Below are positions 10,410-23,500 of a stretch of DNA of 64,000 nt, piece after piece. Numbering within the stretch: position 1 is the stretch's first letter; every line of letters starts with the position of its first letter. The position numbers and the translations under genes are program-made. The notes beneath the pieces were generated by a model that was not told the origin of the DNA, made no database searches, and saw only the letters and a list, made by a program, of their open reading frames with translations. The stretch lies in NCBI RefSeq assembly GCF_021134715.1, contig NC_060020.1, positions 3,782,001 through 3,846,000 on the forward strand. The letters run 5' to 3'. The stretch is from Daphnia pulex (Eukaryota; Arthropoda; Branchiopoda; Diplostraca; Daphniidae).

Positions 10410-11755
10410 ATGGCGGATGCCATGAGTTATATTGTTAAATGGTCTGCGAAAGAGCACACGGTGCTTGTCGACAAAGATGGTACCGTGTTGTGTCTGAAGA
10501 AGGCCATTGAAGTTCAAACTGGAGTTAAAGTAGAAAGGCAAAAACTATTAAATTTAAAATTTAAAGGTGTGTTGAATAACAATTTTTTTTTTTACAATGA
10601 CTGTTTTACATGAAATAGATATGTAGGTTTTTAGGCGTCCTTTCTCTAACCAATATTTATGTTTTAGGAAAAGCTGCTGAGGATGGGTTGAAACTGTGTA
10701 ATTTAGATCTAAAAGTTGGCTTTAAAATTATGATGATGGGATCCCTAGAACAAGACATCACCACAGCTTCTACTGCTCCAGAAATTGTTGATGAAGTAAT
10801 CAATGATTTAGACTTGACAGAGGAAGAAATAGCTTTGGAAAATAGAGAAGAATATCTAGCAAAGGTATATAACTTTTTAAGTAATTTATGATGAAACATC
10901 TAGATAGGCTTTAACTAATTATGATTTAATCCCGGCTAAAGATTGCAAAACGTGTTGAGACCTATGAAATAAAATTGATTAATGAACCAAGGTCTGGAAA
11001 AAAATTGTTGGTCTTGGATATAGACTACACTCTGTTTGATCATCGATCTGCTGCAGAAACTGGAAATGAATTAATGAGACCATTCCTACATGAGTTTCTT
11101 ACTTCTGCCTACAATGTATGTATTGTGCTGAGTGTCTTCTGCAAAGTGTGATCAAATTTTACCTTAACCGAGTCTGCTTCACATTTTACAGGACTATGAT
11201 ATTATGATTTGGTCGGCAACTTCAATGGTATGTATTTGTTGCTGTATACACAATTTAACCGACGAAGAGACGAACTAAATTTAATTTAACAATTTTAAGA
11301 AATGGATTGAAGAAAAAATGAAGCTTCTTGGAGTAACCACAAATCAAAACTACAAGATATTAGGATACCTTGATTATTTAGCTATGATCTCAGTTCACAT
11401 GGACAAATATGGATTACTTGATGTATGCACGAATTAGACAAGTAATTTCGGAAAACTTTATATTCAACAACTTTTTATATAGGTCAAGCCTCTTGCTGTG
11501 ATATGGGGAAAATTTACTGGTGTCTACACTTCGAAGAACACCATCATGTTCGATGACATAAGAAGGAATTTTTTGATGAATCCTCAAAATGGCCTGCGTA
11601 TTCGAGCCTTTCGTGACGCTCATCAGAACCGCGACAAGGATCGTGAACTTCTTTATTTAGCTCAGTATTTGAAAGATATTGCACCACTTGAAGACATCAG
11701 TCATCTTAATCATCGATCTTGGGAAAAGTACAGACCGTCGAAGAAACATAAATAA
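10410..11755 (+). CDS. UBLCP1: Ubiquitin-like domain-containing CTD phosphatase 1 (nuclear proteasome phosphatase)
   Basis: Six coding exons: 10410-10566, 10668-10864, 10942-11115, 11192-11227, 11300-11422 and 11483-11755 (960 nt, 319 aa; human is 318). The N-terminal ubiquitin-like domain spans about residues 6-75 and binds the 19S proteasome base subunit Rpn1. The HAD/FCP1-type phosphatase domain carries the DxDxT catalytic motif as DIDYTLFDH, then motif II in MIWSATSM and the late acidic motif MFDDIRRNF. The C-terminus ([13 protein letters not shown], then [10 protein letters not shown]) is typical. The enzyme dephosphorylates nuclear 26S proteasome and lowers its activity; the CTD was an early in vitro substrate. 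All key residues are present. AATAAA is at 11769-11774, and the 3' end is convergent with CHMP3. The short fourth exon (36 nt) is confirmed by frame. Confidence 0.96.
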
Positions 11756-12108
11756 CTCATTGATTATCAATAAACATGAATTTTTTTCAGTTAAATTATT
11801 TCAGATTGGTATGAAATAGTTTTATCTACAGTGTTTATTATGTGTTCCTACATTTTATGACTTTATTTAGCCTGTGGCTGATAATTTTAAACAAGTGTAT
11901 GTAGTTAATTAGTTATTCTTTGTAGAAAGATGTTAGGTTAGCTTAAGAGTATATAGAATATGTACAATGTAATTTGGCGCTCTGGTTCCAATTGCCGTAA
12001 GTTACTTTCGCGCCCCGTAATGCAAAAGAATTAATATTATTTGAATACGATTAGCTTAAAACCCTTAAACGATGCACCGAATAATAAAAAAAAAAGTTGA
12101 TAAAGTCT

Positions 12109-13198
12109 TCAGCTTTTCAGAGCCTGTAAACGGGACTGCATCTCTTCTAAATCTTCTTCATCGTCTGCCACCGACTCGGGTACAGGAAGAGAGTCGGTAA
12201 CAGCGGCCGGGGCTTTTCCTAATTGTCCAGCCGTTATCTCCCACAATACCTGCAATAATTTAGTTTAAGAAACTGATTAAAGGAACTGTGAATTCACAAA
12301 TTCATGATAAGACCTTGTCCACTTCTTGCTGGGCTGCTTCTTCTAGTTCATCAGTATCCTCGAGACCCTCTAGCGTATCTTCTAACATTTCTTCAATGAT
12401 TCCAGCCTAAAATATTCCAATACTTAGCATATTGCTCATACAGTCTTCAATTTATGTTAAAACACATCCTGGATGCCATTGCAATGACAACTGTGTATAT
12501 ACCTTCATCATTTCCTTTGAAAGATCTCTCATAGTTGCTGCAACTTCAGGTATTTTAATTAGTTGCTGCATAGCTTTCATTACTTCTGTTGATCTCTGAA
12601 GTGCTCCAGCAATTCGCAAAGTAGCTGAATAGTATGAACCAATTAAAAGTTATGCAGATGTATGAAAAATAAATTTTATTACTAACCTAATTGATTTTTC
12701 ATCTGCATTGATATGGAGTTTATGTGGGCTTTGGATGTATAGATTTTTGAAATGGCCTTTCTTGAATGGATTATTTCTTTAGCCAGAATGATACAGACAT
12801 CTCTGTCTCCTTTTTTGGCAGCTTCCTTCATACTCCTCTTCACCTTTTCCTCTTCTCTTTGAATACCTGATTGTTTAGTTTTTGTTTTAAAATAAAATCT
12901 TTAAAATACAATACTAATATTATAAGTTACCACGGATTTGTCTGTCCAACTGGGAGTTCTCCTTTCGAAGTTTACTGCACCATTCATTTACCTTATTGAG
13001 CAATAGAGTTGTTATGATAAGGAAATGCTTACTAATATGCAAAATACAAGGGATTCTGGTCAACATCCTGTCACCATACTCTACTCAGGTTTTATACAAT
13101 GCATCTTATTTTGACTGAGTTTTTTATTAAATAATAGCTCTGAATATTCTAACCTTGTCTTTAGGATTAACCTCTGGCGATTTCCCAAATAATCCCAT
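12109..13198 (-). CDS. CHMP3: Charged multivesicular body protein 3 (Vps24), ESCRT-III subunit
   Basis: Six minus-strand coding exons: 13198-13154, 12991-12931, 12866-12687, 12624-12503, 12406-12314 and 12249-12109 (642 nt, 213 aa; human is 222). The start MGLFGKSPEVNPKD, the basic helix VNEWCSKLRKENSQLDRQIR and GIQREEEKVKRSMKEAAKKG are the ESCRT-III core. LATLRIAGALQRSTEVMKAM and the acidic, autoinhibitory C-terminal half follow. The terminus EEMQSRLQALKS fits the MIM1 motif that recruits the VPS4 ATPase. The protein polymerises with CHMP2 on endosomal and midbody membranes for inward budding and abscission. One donor is non-optimal (AAG|GTCTTA after exon 5), but the frame and family sequence support it. 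TTTATT at 11872-11877 or 11834-11839 is the likely poly(A) signal on this strand. Confidence 0.94.
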
Positions 13199-13565
13199 GT
13201 TTTCCGCAATACTTGCACCGTGAAAAATCACTTTAAACCCAGCTGAAAGACAGTTTGACAGAAATGCCGAAGACAAAACAGAAAAAAGGTAACGCCCTTT
13301 GAAAGGTAGTGGGGGTTTTCTGGACTAGTAAATGCACCTCAATTTCGCCATCTTGTGCTTTGTATTCCAATTAATTGTAAATCCACTTCCCGCATTTTCA
13401 TACACAATTATTGTTGTCTGCTAGACAGACGGCGTCTCGTCAGAGTCACAGGTCACAGTGAGAAGACATACCAATTTGTGTGTTGTGATTATTATGAGAA
13501 TTTTTTTTTATTATTAAGAAAACTAAATCAACTTGAAATTCACTGGACTCCACAAACATTTCAAT
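13199..13565. promoter_or_regulatory. Bidirectional promoter interval of CHMP3 and BRD8
   Basis: The two coding starts are 367 bp apart and face outward. The interval contains a plus-strand mini-exon candidate, ATGCCGAAGACAAAACAG (13264-13288), ending in the donor GTAACG, which could be an alternative first exon of BRD8. Shared control is inferred from layout. Confidence 0.45.
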
Positions 13566-16500
13566 ATGGCTAGTCCCGACAAGATTTCGTCTCAGCAAAG
13601 TAATCTATTATGCCATCTAGATTTTTTGTAAAGATAAAGTTTTTGTCACAACCAATTTGTATTGTTTTCTTCATTGTAGTTTCCATACAATGACTAAAAC
13701 AATTTGGTTCATCATTTTGAAACAAGCATGTAACAAATTTAGATTAGCATTTATTTCATTGACAAAGATTTTTGTATTGTTTATACCCAAACCCTACTTT
13801 TTGCATACTGCTTTTGTCGTGCGTCACAGAGCTGCACACTGTACATAGAACTTAAGTTTATGTCATTCTACAACAGCAGTTTAATAGTTTCCTTTGCCAT
13901 TGCATTATTATTTCAATTAATTAAAACAATTATTAAACACATTTGTATTTTAGAGTTGAAGATGAAAATGGTTTCCATTGATACTTGGTCAACTCGTGAA
14001 CAGTTATGTTTAGCATCTTCGGTTTTGCGCAGCGGAGATCAAAATTGGTAAGTTGGCTAGTTTTTGTAATGAAATTTAAGAAAAAAAAAACATTTTTAAT
14101 ATGATTTTTATTTGAAGGGTTTCTGTGAGTCGGTCGTTGAGGTCGTTTGCTGAACCAAATCGTCCACAAGATTGGTTATCTCCTAGAAATTGTGCTTTGC
14201 AGTATAATAGTCTTTTGGAAAAAACAGGAGCACATAAAAGAAAAAGGGGTGAGAGACATCCAAGTTCTGGATCAACTGACTCACAACAAGGAGAAACAGC
14301 TGGAGAGATTATTCTTAGACAGTTGACTCAAGGTAATTTAATAAAACATTTTTCACTAGATTATGAGTATACTGAACAATAAAAATATTGTAGAACGCAT
14401 TGAAGAGCTCCAAGAACTACTTGAGTCATCAAGAAGAGAATATCAGAAATTAAAGAAAGAATTGGATTTAGTTCAAGATGGTAAACTTGACGATCGACTA
14501 CCCGAAATTTGCAAACGAATCGACGAGTAAGCAATTGACATATTTATGAACTTCATTGAAGGACCCATTACTTATATTAATTTTGATTGTCTTACAGGGA
14601 GAATGAAAAGAAACTTAGTGAGCAAAAATCTCACTTAAAATGGCTTCAAGAACGCGAATTCAAACAACAAGAGTTGAAGCAAGTTCAACAACTAATGTTA
14701 CGTTCACCTGCAAAAACCAGCAACATTTCTGAAGTGGTGGATGGGGAAATGGCAACTGGTAGTCCGTCAATCACAGATCAGCTTAACATCGACGTCTCTT
14801 CAGAGGAGGCACGCGAAACAACCACTGCTGCGCCTTCCAGTGAGACTAAACCTGCATCTACTGGTGGCAGCCTCACTCCACTAGCCCCAGCTGCTACTCC
14901 TTCTTCACCCTTGCTAACAAGTCTTTTGAGGAGTCCCACTGCTACAGCAAGTGGTCCACCAAGTGCTACCAAAGGATTTACGACACCCCCTTCGAAGCCT
15001 TTTACACTAAGTATTCTTGGAATTAAACCATTTTCTTTTTTATTGCTAACTTATTGTTTTTTTCTTTGGGTTCAGCTACTCCAAGCGGTATGTCCCCTGG
15101 ACTAAAGAATTTAGTATCCACCGCTATTGGAGAAGAGACTTCACCTGCCAAAGTCACGTCTTCCTCCCCAGGAACAAGAGTTGCTGCTCCGACATTAACC
15201 CACCTCTTAGAGCTGCCGCTCAACTCACCGGGGAAACCCCTACCGGATTTGACTGTATCTGAAGAAACGGAAGTGTCTACTTCCTCCATCGAAAGCAAAA
15301 ATGAAGTAGAAATTAAGATGCAAGAATCTGAGTCCGAAGTGGTGGAAGAATCCCCAGTACCCGAGAAAACGGAGCAAGTTGTAGAGGTAGAACCTATGGA
15401 GGCTACTGATGTTGTCATCAGCCAAGAAGAAGTAGAAAGCACTGCCAAAGAATCAGAAGAGACCCAAGCAGTAATAGAAAAAGAAGTGCCAACCAATGGC
15501 CTTTCGATAGAGCCATGTGAATCGCCGGTAAAGAGTGAAACCGAAGTTGTTGTGGTTAACGCAGAAGTAGCAGGTGAATTGACTGTCAAAGAAGAACAGC
15601 CCGAAGAAACAGTTGCGTTTGATAGTGAGATCGAAGTGAGTCATACCGAAGATGTTGAAAAGACGGTGGAAGAAGTCGCTGTCGAAGTGACAACCACATT
15701 AAAGGAAGAGCCTGTTGAAGAGGAGGAAATTGTGCATGAAGAAGAAGAAAAGACAATTGAAGAAGCCAATGAGGAATCCGGCGACGAAAAGAGTGAAGAA
15801 AAGGAACAAAAGACAGTCGAAACAGAGTCCGCTGTAAAATCGGAGACAGAAATGCCCAAAGTAACGCGTCGAGCTCAAAGAGGAAGTCGGAAAAAGGATC
15901 TGGTCAGTGAAACTGAAGGAACTCCCAGCGACGAAAAATCGAAATCCGCTGACTCGGGTCCTACTACTAGACGTAGTTCTGGGCGTAAAGGAACTCAGTC
16001 GGATGAGCAAGAAGCAGAGATTACAGAAGAACCATCCGAACCAGTTACACCAGCTAGTGTTGGAAAAAAGAAGACATCCTTGCCGCCTCCTTTATATGTT
16101 CCTTCTACATCTCCTGCTCCATCCAGTGGTATTGATTCCACTCCAAACAGCCCCACTTCATCTGTTAGCACTGTTGCGTAAGTTTATACGAACGATATTT
16201 CAATGATTCACATAGAAATAGATTTTTTCTTGGTTTTCAGGGAAGACGACCGAGATTACAGGACTTGGAAAAAGTCCATACTGTTGGTGTGGCGAGAAAT
16301 ATCCAGCCACAAAAATGCATCTCTCTTTGCCAAACCAATTTCAGAAGAAAGTGTTCCAGGCTATCGGAGTTTGGTTATGCGGTAAATATGATTGAGCTAA
16401 ATTGATGTATGTATAAAAACCTCAATAAAGGTTCTATTTTCCAGACCCATGGATTTGAGCACCATTAAAAAGAATATTGAAAGCGGGGCTATTCGAAGCA

Positions 16501-16926
16501 CCGTTGAGTTCCAGCGGGATATATCACTCATGTTTTTCAATTCCATCGTTTACAATCCAACTTACCATGAAGTCAATCGCTTAGCCAAGGAAATGTACAC
16601 TGAAAGCACGACTATCATTCAGGTAATCGATTGATTGTTGATATTTGTTGAATTGATTAAAACTTGACCTTTTTTTCCGATTCTTATCATAGGAATTTGT
16701 TAATGCTCAATTGCTCGCTGCTCATAACATGGATTCATTGCGTCCAATTCGACGCGAAACCCGAGACCTTGCCCGTCGGACTGAATCGCTGAGTTCGCAC
16801 GAGGAAACACCCGTCAAACTCGAAGAAGGCAAAACTCGTGCAGCTAAGAGAGCGTCGGCTGCTGCGCAAGTTGACGATAGCGCGGCTGTCAAAACCAAGA
16901 GAAGATCACGTTTGCACAATGACTGA
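13566..16926 (+). CDS. BRD8: Bromodomain-containing protein 8 (NuA4/TIP60-p400 complex subunit)
   Basis: Nine coding exons: 13566-13599, 13954-14047, 14118-14332, 14394-14526, 14598-15010, 15076-16177, 16241-16381, 16445-16622 and 16693-16926 (2544 nt, 847 aa). The N-terminal SANT/Myb-like block (WSTREQLCLASSVLRSGDQN, then WVSVSRSLRSFAEPNRPQDW) is nearly identical in pattern to human BRD8. A coiled coil follows (ERIEELQELLESSRREYQKL). The centre is a long Ser/Thr/Pro then Glu/Val-rich acidic disordered region, mostly one 1.1-kb exon. The bromodomain is near residues 665-775, with RPMDLSTIKKNIESG, EFQRDISLMFFNSIVYN and the acetyl-lysine-binding Asn at about 748. A basic tail with KTKRRSRLHND ends the protein. 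It acts in nuclear histone H4/H2A acetylation and H2A.Z exchange. I see no canonical AATAAA soon after the stop. Confidence 0.94.
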
Positions 16927-17124
16927 GGCTGCCTGCAATCACCATTAACTCCATTGTTAATAGAAACGTTTTTTTTTTCTTCCATTATCATTTTTCTGAC
17001 TCAATACAGATCTTCAGCTTTTTTAAATGCTTGTCACTGTTAGGTTGTCTGCCAGATAATTTTAAAAACAGGTTTCAGAAATGAGTGAGAACTGAAATTA
17101 AGAGCGAAAACGAATACTATATTA

Positions 17125-17190
17125 TCTTACTGCTAGATGGCATTGAGGACGAAAACAATATTTTATAATTTTACTGCTAGATAGCACTCG
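17125..17190 (+). repeat. Short direct repeat with TTACTGCTAGATRGCA core
   Basis: Two copies of TTACTGCTAGAT(G/A)GCA occur about 45 bp apart, each preceded by AT-rich sequence, just upstream of the unidentified coding-like stretch. Function is unknown. Confidence 0.4.
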
Positions 17191-17309
17191 AGTCTTCTTT
17201 GAACTGCACTTGCACGTGAACCACTGAACTCTGTGTATCTGAATCTGGACGTAGTGAACGTGAATAAGCATTCGAAATTTCGAATGTGTGGGAATTTGTG
17301 GTAGACACA

Positions 17310-18280
17310 TGGCGAACGTTGAAGATTTCCTGGACTTTCATATCATCATGGTTCAGCGAAAGGTAAGAAAGGTTCCATTATCTTTTTGTTTGGTTGTTTC
17401 ATTGTTTGGGATCTGATGCAAAAAGACCTACCACGCCATGCTTTGTTCATTTGCGAGGGTACAAACCAATTTATTTCGTCGAGTTGCACTTAGAAATCAG
17501 TGATACTATTATTTTTCTTTTTTACAAACTTGCACGAAGCACTATTGATTCCAATAAATTGCAGAATAATCGTAGATATAAATTCTTACCAGGAATAACG
17601 AGTAGACAGTTTTTCCCAATTCATATCACTATGACCATTCAGAATCCTGAAAAATCAGTTTCATCAAAAGCTATACACATCTTCACTTCGTTTTCGTACG
17701 AGGTTGGTTGATTGGTTGGTTCTCCTTCTTACTTGGGATTCAGTAAAACTTAACTCTAACAAAATCCAACTGTGCTCAAGTTTCGTGATAACTTTCTCGT
17801 TGCTGCCAGCCCATTGATCAATGGATGGGCCGATCCTGCTGTAGCTCTTAGTTCCGACGTAATTACAGAATTACACCATCAGTGTTGTGGCCTGGACACC
17901 TCGCTCCTTGTATCATTAATTTGGGGTTGATCCTTTCCATCATTAGCTTTGAAAGATTCTCGGCCCAAGAGACAGCTGCTGTATCCTGTGATCTCGCTAG
18001 TGGACAAAGACATAATTCTTCTGAAAAGTATATTGACTCTCCCAATCAAAACGTATCGCACCCCAAGGCTACATATTCTCAGTCGAATCGTCGAGAGTTT
18101 ATGGTTCGTCCCATCAAATCAGATTTCTTTTCATTTTCATTAAATGTAGCCGGAAAATGTTTTGAAATTCATTCGACACGTTGCTGCCAAAAAATGTTGT
18201 CGATCATAAAAGAAAAAACTTTTGGCGGGAGGACAGATTGGTTATTCTTGATCAACTCTAGACACATTCAGTGGCAGTGA
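17310..18280 (+). pseudogene. Unidentified coding-like stretch, possibly a decayed gene
   Basis: An ATG at 17310 in good context opens MANVEDFLDFHIIMVQRK and ends at a donor, GTAAGA, at 17364. A second in-frame block after an AAAAG acceptor reads TYHAMLCSFARVQTNLFRR, then stops. Further protein-like blocks occur in other frames: SPLINGWADPAVALSSDVI near 17810, and KDSRPKRQLLYPVISLVDK near 17950. They cannot be joined without breaks using the splice signals I see. I recognise no family. It may be a decayed gene, or a real gene whose exons I have misjudged. Confidence 0.3.
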
Positions 18281-20465
18281 CCGGCTTGCTGGATCCGGCC
18301 ACTTGTCTCGTCAAAGTCCTTTGACTTTCGTATGATATTTTATACGCGCGCTATTTTCATCAAGGAATTCCAACAAATAATAACCATCACTATAAAAATG
18401 CTGGCTGGCAAACAGAGAAGAGCAAATTCTTGCAGACTTAGACGCTACTTTGTGGGTCCTTTGTAAATTCCGTTTTATATCGTTGTAATCACAGTTCATA
18501 AAAATGTAATACCGGGCCTTCAGCAACATTCATAAATGTAAAGACTGTCTAGTAGTGAGAGAGACAGTTTCGAGAGTGAGGGGGGATGTAGAAGTAACAT
18601 TTTTTCGGGACTAGAATGATAGTTTCTTATGAGCTAAAAGAGGAAGATTTGAAAGACAAGCCATGAAAAAACCTATACAAAAGGGGCTGCAATCACCAGC
18701 AGGCCAGTCCTTGTAAATTTCGTACAGAAAAAAAGAAATACCTGGAACAAGAGAAAAAAAGCCACCATCTGTTGTGTCTTGCGCGCGAGTTTTCAAAACC
18801 CCCGTCACTGTTTCGCCCGTCTTCGGTGGCGGTTACAATTCACGGCTTATTCCAACTCGACAGCTACCACCATTTTCTTCTTTTTCAATTTCAAACAATA
18901 AATAAACCTTATTTCTCTCTCTCTCTTTTTTTTCCATTCTTCTCTTTTTTATTCTTCCGTTCATTTCTTATTTTTTTTTTCGTTCGTCTGGAGTCGGGAG
19001 CGACCCGGTTGGCCGCGGCTAGAAATAACAAAAAAATGAAAGAAAAAAGAAGAACCTTGACTTTGAGGCAGATTCCTTATTTTTTCTTTCTAGTTTTTCA
19101 AATAATTTTTATTTTCTTGGTGTGGTTAGCGCAGCCGGAGTAGTTTCAAAAAAATATTTTTGCTTCCGCGCCGATTTCACAATCTTTTTTTTTTTCCCTC
19201 CCAATTTTTGTTATTTTTTTAATTGCTGGACATTGGACATTGTGTGTGTATGGCAATCTGGGCAACGAACTTTATTTTTATGATGCGTGGGTTCCGATCA
19301 GTTCGCACACCCACCATTAGCCCGTTTGCGCAATTTTTCCCTGGGTCTTCATCGACTCTTTTATACACTTGAGATTGCTGCTCGGATATTGTTCATTAAG
19401 GCTTTTGTTTTAATAAAGGAACGCTTCGTTTTTATTTCCTCTCTCTCTCTCTCTGGTAGTACGTAACATTTTTATACCCTTCTAATAAAGTTAACCCTTT
19501 CTTTTTGTGGGTATTTTGGACATAACAGCTGGTCTAGCGACTGTTATCTCCTTTTTTGGGGTGTCTTGCTTGGCTAATGTGTGGTTCTGCTGCTGCTAGA
19601 TTTCGTTCCCTTCTTCTTCTTCAACCTTGCCATAGCTCTGCGTGCTGTGCTGGGCTGTGTGTCGGTAAACAAAAAGAGAAACACGCATTATGGCACGACA
19701 GGGGAAGAAAAGAGAGAAAAAACCACCTGTCGCATTTTTCGCCGCCGCGACGAATCAAACAGTCGGACACACACACACACACAAGACGGGAGATGCCTAA
19801 ATCGTTGGTCGTAAGTCAATATTGGATTTGGGAAAAAAGAAAAAGCGTAAGAATGGAAGAAGAAGAAAAAACGTGTGATTTGTTGGGGTTCCTGCGTTCG
19901 TTCCAGTCTGTGAAATCCCAACGTTTGCGGGGAATCACTGGGCGATCGTCCAACAGTTTGGGAACAAAAAAAAAAAAAAAAAAAAAAAAAGTCAAAATCT
20001 CTGATTATTAGTTCCGCCCGGAGATGCATTTTGTTTGTTATGTCCGAACATTCCTTGGCCTCGTTATGACATAAGCTGTCACTTATTTCTTTTTTTTTTT
20101 GTTATCGAATCCGGCGAAAGTATAGGACATTAACTTAATGACGAATAAATACGTAATAATAGGTATTACATTTATTACAAAACAAGTGGTGGGTGTATTA
20201 TCCTTTCAGCTTTTTGGCGAGGAGGAGTTCGAATGTTTTCATCGTTTGTTTTTTCGAAATGTTCATTTTTGATCTTTTTCCCCAATTTTTTTTTTGTCGA
20301 TTTTTGCCGACCCTTCCCCCTCACTATTGCGCTAAATCCACCTAGAAATGATTCAGTAGTTTGTCTCGTTATCAAGTGTGAAGATGCATTTGTGGCGTGA
20401 AATAATTTTTTAAAATTCAATGTGAAAACTTTATGCAAATGCGGTTTCTTTTTCTTTTTTTAAAG
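18281..20465. other. Gene-poor low-complexity stretch
   Basis: I see no gene. The stretch is rich in T and CT tracts, including (CT)n at 19439-19454, (CA)n near 19771-19783 and a 25-A run at 19966-19990. Open frames here read mostly Phe/Ser/Leu or Lys/Arg from repeats. Confidence 0.55.
19966..19990 (+). repeat. Poly(A) run, 25 bp
   Basis: An uninterrupted run of 25 A. It is not preceded by a recognisable retroposed sequence, so it is treated as a homopolymer microsatellite. Confidence 0.9.
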
Positions 20466-20596
20466 TTGCTTGCAGCAGTGAATTTCGCACCGGTGCTGTG
20501 CGTGATGGACCAGAGTGTGTAAAAGGGGCGTGCAGTCGGCGTGCCAATCAACTTTCGGGAACTTTCACGGACACCTGGATCTGTTTAATTTAATTG
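20466..20596 (+). promoter_or_regulatory. Candidate 5' UTR exon and promoter ending in a strong donor
   Basis: A relatively complex, less AT-rich segment ends at TTTAATTG|GTAAGT (donor at 20597). It contains GGGGCGTGCAGTCGGCG around 20525, where CAGTC could serve as an initiator. There is no long open frame, so it would be non-coding. It may be the first exon of a large plus-strand gene to the right; this is inferred from signals only. Confidence 0.3.
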
Positions 20597-23500
20597 GTAA
20601 GTCGCCATCTATTTCGTTATTTTCAAAACGTGTGCCGTTCCCGTTGCCACTTGAAAACCTCCACCTCGAAATGGAAGTTGTTTGAGCGTGAAACTCCAAA
20701 TTTACCTACGAGGTACCCAAATGCTGTAATTTTTCCCGCTGTGTCCTCGCTTTATGAAGTTGAGGCTATTGAAGTAATGTAAAAATCCATTGTTATTTAT
20801 CGATACGGCTTCTTGAAACAATAATGTGAAATGAAAACGATAGATTAGCTGTTTATGGTTGCGCAAGTTTAACCTCGAATTTTGTTTGGAGTGAAAATGG
20901 TAAGAGCCAAAATGGCCAAAATTTGTTGGCAATAAGGTTTGCCCTTTTCTCCCAGCGTGCTTTTCTACCGCGGGGTTGCTGTCGGATGAAAAGGAAAAAG
21001 GTAGCCGCGCTCTAACTTGACAGTGAATAGTGAGTGATAATGTCGATGGATTGCGTGCTTCTCTTTTGGCTCGCTGCTCCGCTTGTGGGGTGATGAACGG
21101 GCCGTGTCGAATGCAGCCGCTTTTTGCTAATCTCGCCGGAACCCGGTCGTGTACGACTCCTTTCATTCCGTCCTGATATTGGGTCCTCCTCACGCTTCTA
21201 TCCCCCTCTCTCACGCACATTCTTTTTTTTTTGTGGCTCTGCTGCTCTTTATCAACTAGCTAGGAGCTCCACGTGATAAATGGACTATATACAGCTTGGG
21301 CGGAGGTGGGCTCGTACCGAGAGCATAAAGTACAGGGCGCAACAGGACGCATATCAAATAGCTAGCCAACCCCGGAAATGAGATCCCTTTTCCTCCTCCT
21401 TGTACGACGACGACATTCGCCTCCCAACCGCAGCATCCCAACAGCGACCTCACGGGTGACGTAAATTAACCAATAAGTTGCCAGCATCCACCTTTTGCCG
21501 CTGCTGCTGCTGCTGCTGCTGTGTACATCTTCTCTCGATTTTCGTTTTCCCGACACACACATTTCGCAGTCACGTCGAGAGAGAGATATACATGTCTATA
21601 TTGCTGCTGCCGGTTGACTATATAACACACGCGGGGTCCCTTTGTGACCCGAGTTGAGTGAACGCTGGACAGGTCTCGTTGGAATACCCCAACCCTGTAA
21701 TAGGAGCACGTCACCGGTTCACCGGCGTCGTCTTTGCGTTCACTTTCACGATCGATAAGTCCGTTTTTCTATTCGGTCGTCCCCCTTTGACGTTTTATTT
21801 TTATTTTATTTTTTCCGTCCAGGATGAGATGAGCTTGTATGCGTTTTTTCTTATTTTTTTTTTTCTTTTTTCACCAAGACATTTGAGCTGGATTTTCTCA
21901 TTGTCGATCGATAGTTGGTAGTGGATTGGTGAACAAGCTTGTCAGCGGGAGTAGATCTTTGTGTTTTTTAAAAAAGAAGTTGGGTCTCTCTCTCTTTCTC
22001 CCTTCCGTCTTTGGCTCTTTGCTTGTCTATTTCTAGGGCCATTGTTCCAAAGCACTTATTCTAATGATGTGCTATTGTCAGCGAATAAGAGTGTCGAGAG
22101 CTCGATGATATAAGACCTTCTGAAAATGTAATGAAACTCTGCCAGAGGGGGGAGAATTAGGAGCGTCACAAACGACGTCGGCCCGAATCCCAAAACAAAT
22201 TAAAAAAAAAAAAAAATGTTGTCGAAACTAGAAAAACCTTCCGCCGAATTCCCTTGTGCAAACAAAGAAATGCCACACCTGGTATGTCTCGGCGATGATT
22301 ACCTCGTGTTTAAGCATTCAAAATGGGGCTAGCTCGAAAATTGCTGTATTACCAAAAGTGGCGGGTTAGTTTTCGAATCACACGACGTCGTTTCACATTC
22401 CCCAGTCCATCCGTCCGTCCGGAGAAAGATGGGAGGAGTTGTTTTAATCCGGAACTGATTGGTCTGTAGCGTGAGTGCTTTGCTTTTCTCGAGTCCGTCG
22501 TGCTGCTGCTGCTGCTGCTGATGATGATGCAATATCGTCTTGTGTGTATTGTTAAAAGACTCTCTATGCGCACACTTGACTGCACCCGGAGCTTGTCGAG
22601 ACGCGGATCACGGTCGAAGAAGGTCCTCTGAATAAGTGGCGTCGTCGTCGTCGTTTCTTGCTGCCGTTAACAAACCGAAAAAAAAAACCACTTGGGTTTG
22701 GAGAGAACACGCAAATTTTGTGCCATTGTCTGGCAAGCATTGTACATATCGGAGCAGCTCCTTTTTGTGCTGTCTCTCATCATCGGGGTAGACAAAACAC
22801 GTGTTGTACACACGTCTCTGGGTGTGTGAAGTATTGAACATGGTGTGCCCAACTGTCGTCCGGCTCACTGCATTTCTGATTTGTATCATATTACCTTATT
22901 TTTTTCTTATTTTTTTCCCGCGGGTTCCTACGGAATTTCACCCTCCCCCAGTGCGGAAAGTTGTGTTTAAGGTTACACAAAGGAGAGGGACCAGTAGGAG
23001 CCAGTCATGGCATAGTGAAATCGAAATGACTAGAACCTATTCGAGCGATTGTCTGACTTTCTTTGTGTCAAACTCTCCCGATTCCTATTGCGGTTTTAAA
23101 TTGAGCTCTGTCGAGCTCGACGGATTCTTGCTCCACACACACATACACGGGTTAATCGCATTACAGATTATACAGCCCACCTTTTTTTTATCTCTCTGGT
23201 TGGTAAATAATCGCGTTTGTTCTTGTGTAGGCTATTAATCGCCGTTTGATCCAAACATTTTTTGGCTCCTTTTGAGACTGAAAATAAGAATTTTTTCAGC
23301 GCCCTTTGAACGAGAGCCTCTGAATAAACCCACTTATACGAATCTAATGGCTGACATTCGGCTGGAGGGGGTCTGTATAAGTCGGTTGGTTTTGTATCAT
23401 TTTTGCAGCGAAAGTTCTTTCTTTTTTTTTTTGTTCTGTTTGGTTTCCCCTCACCGGTAACGCTCACACAACGCCGAATAAGGTTCAGCAATTTGCTTGA

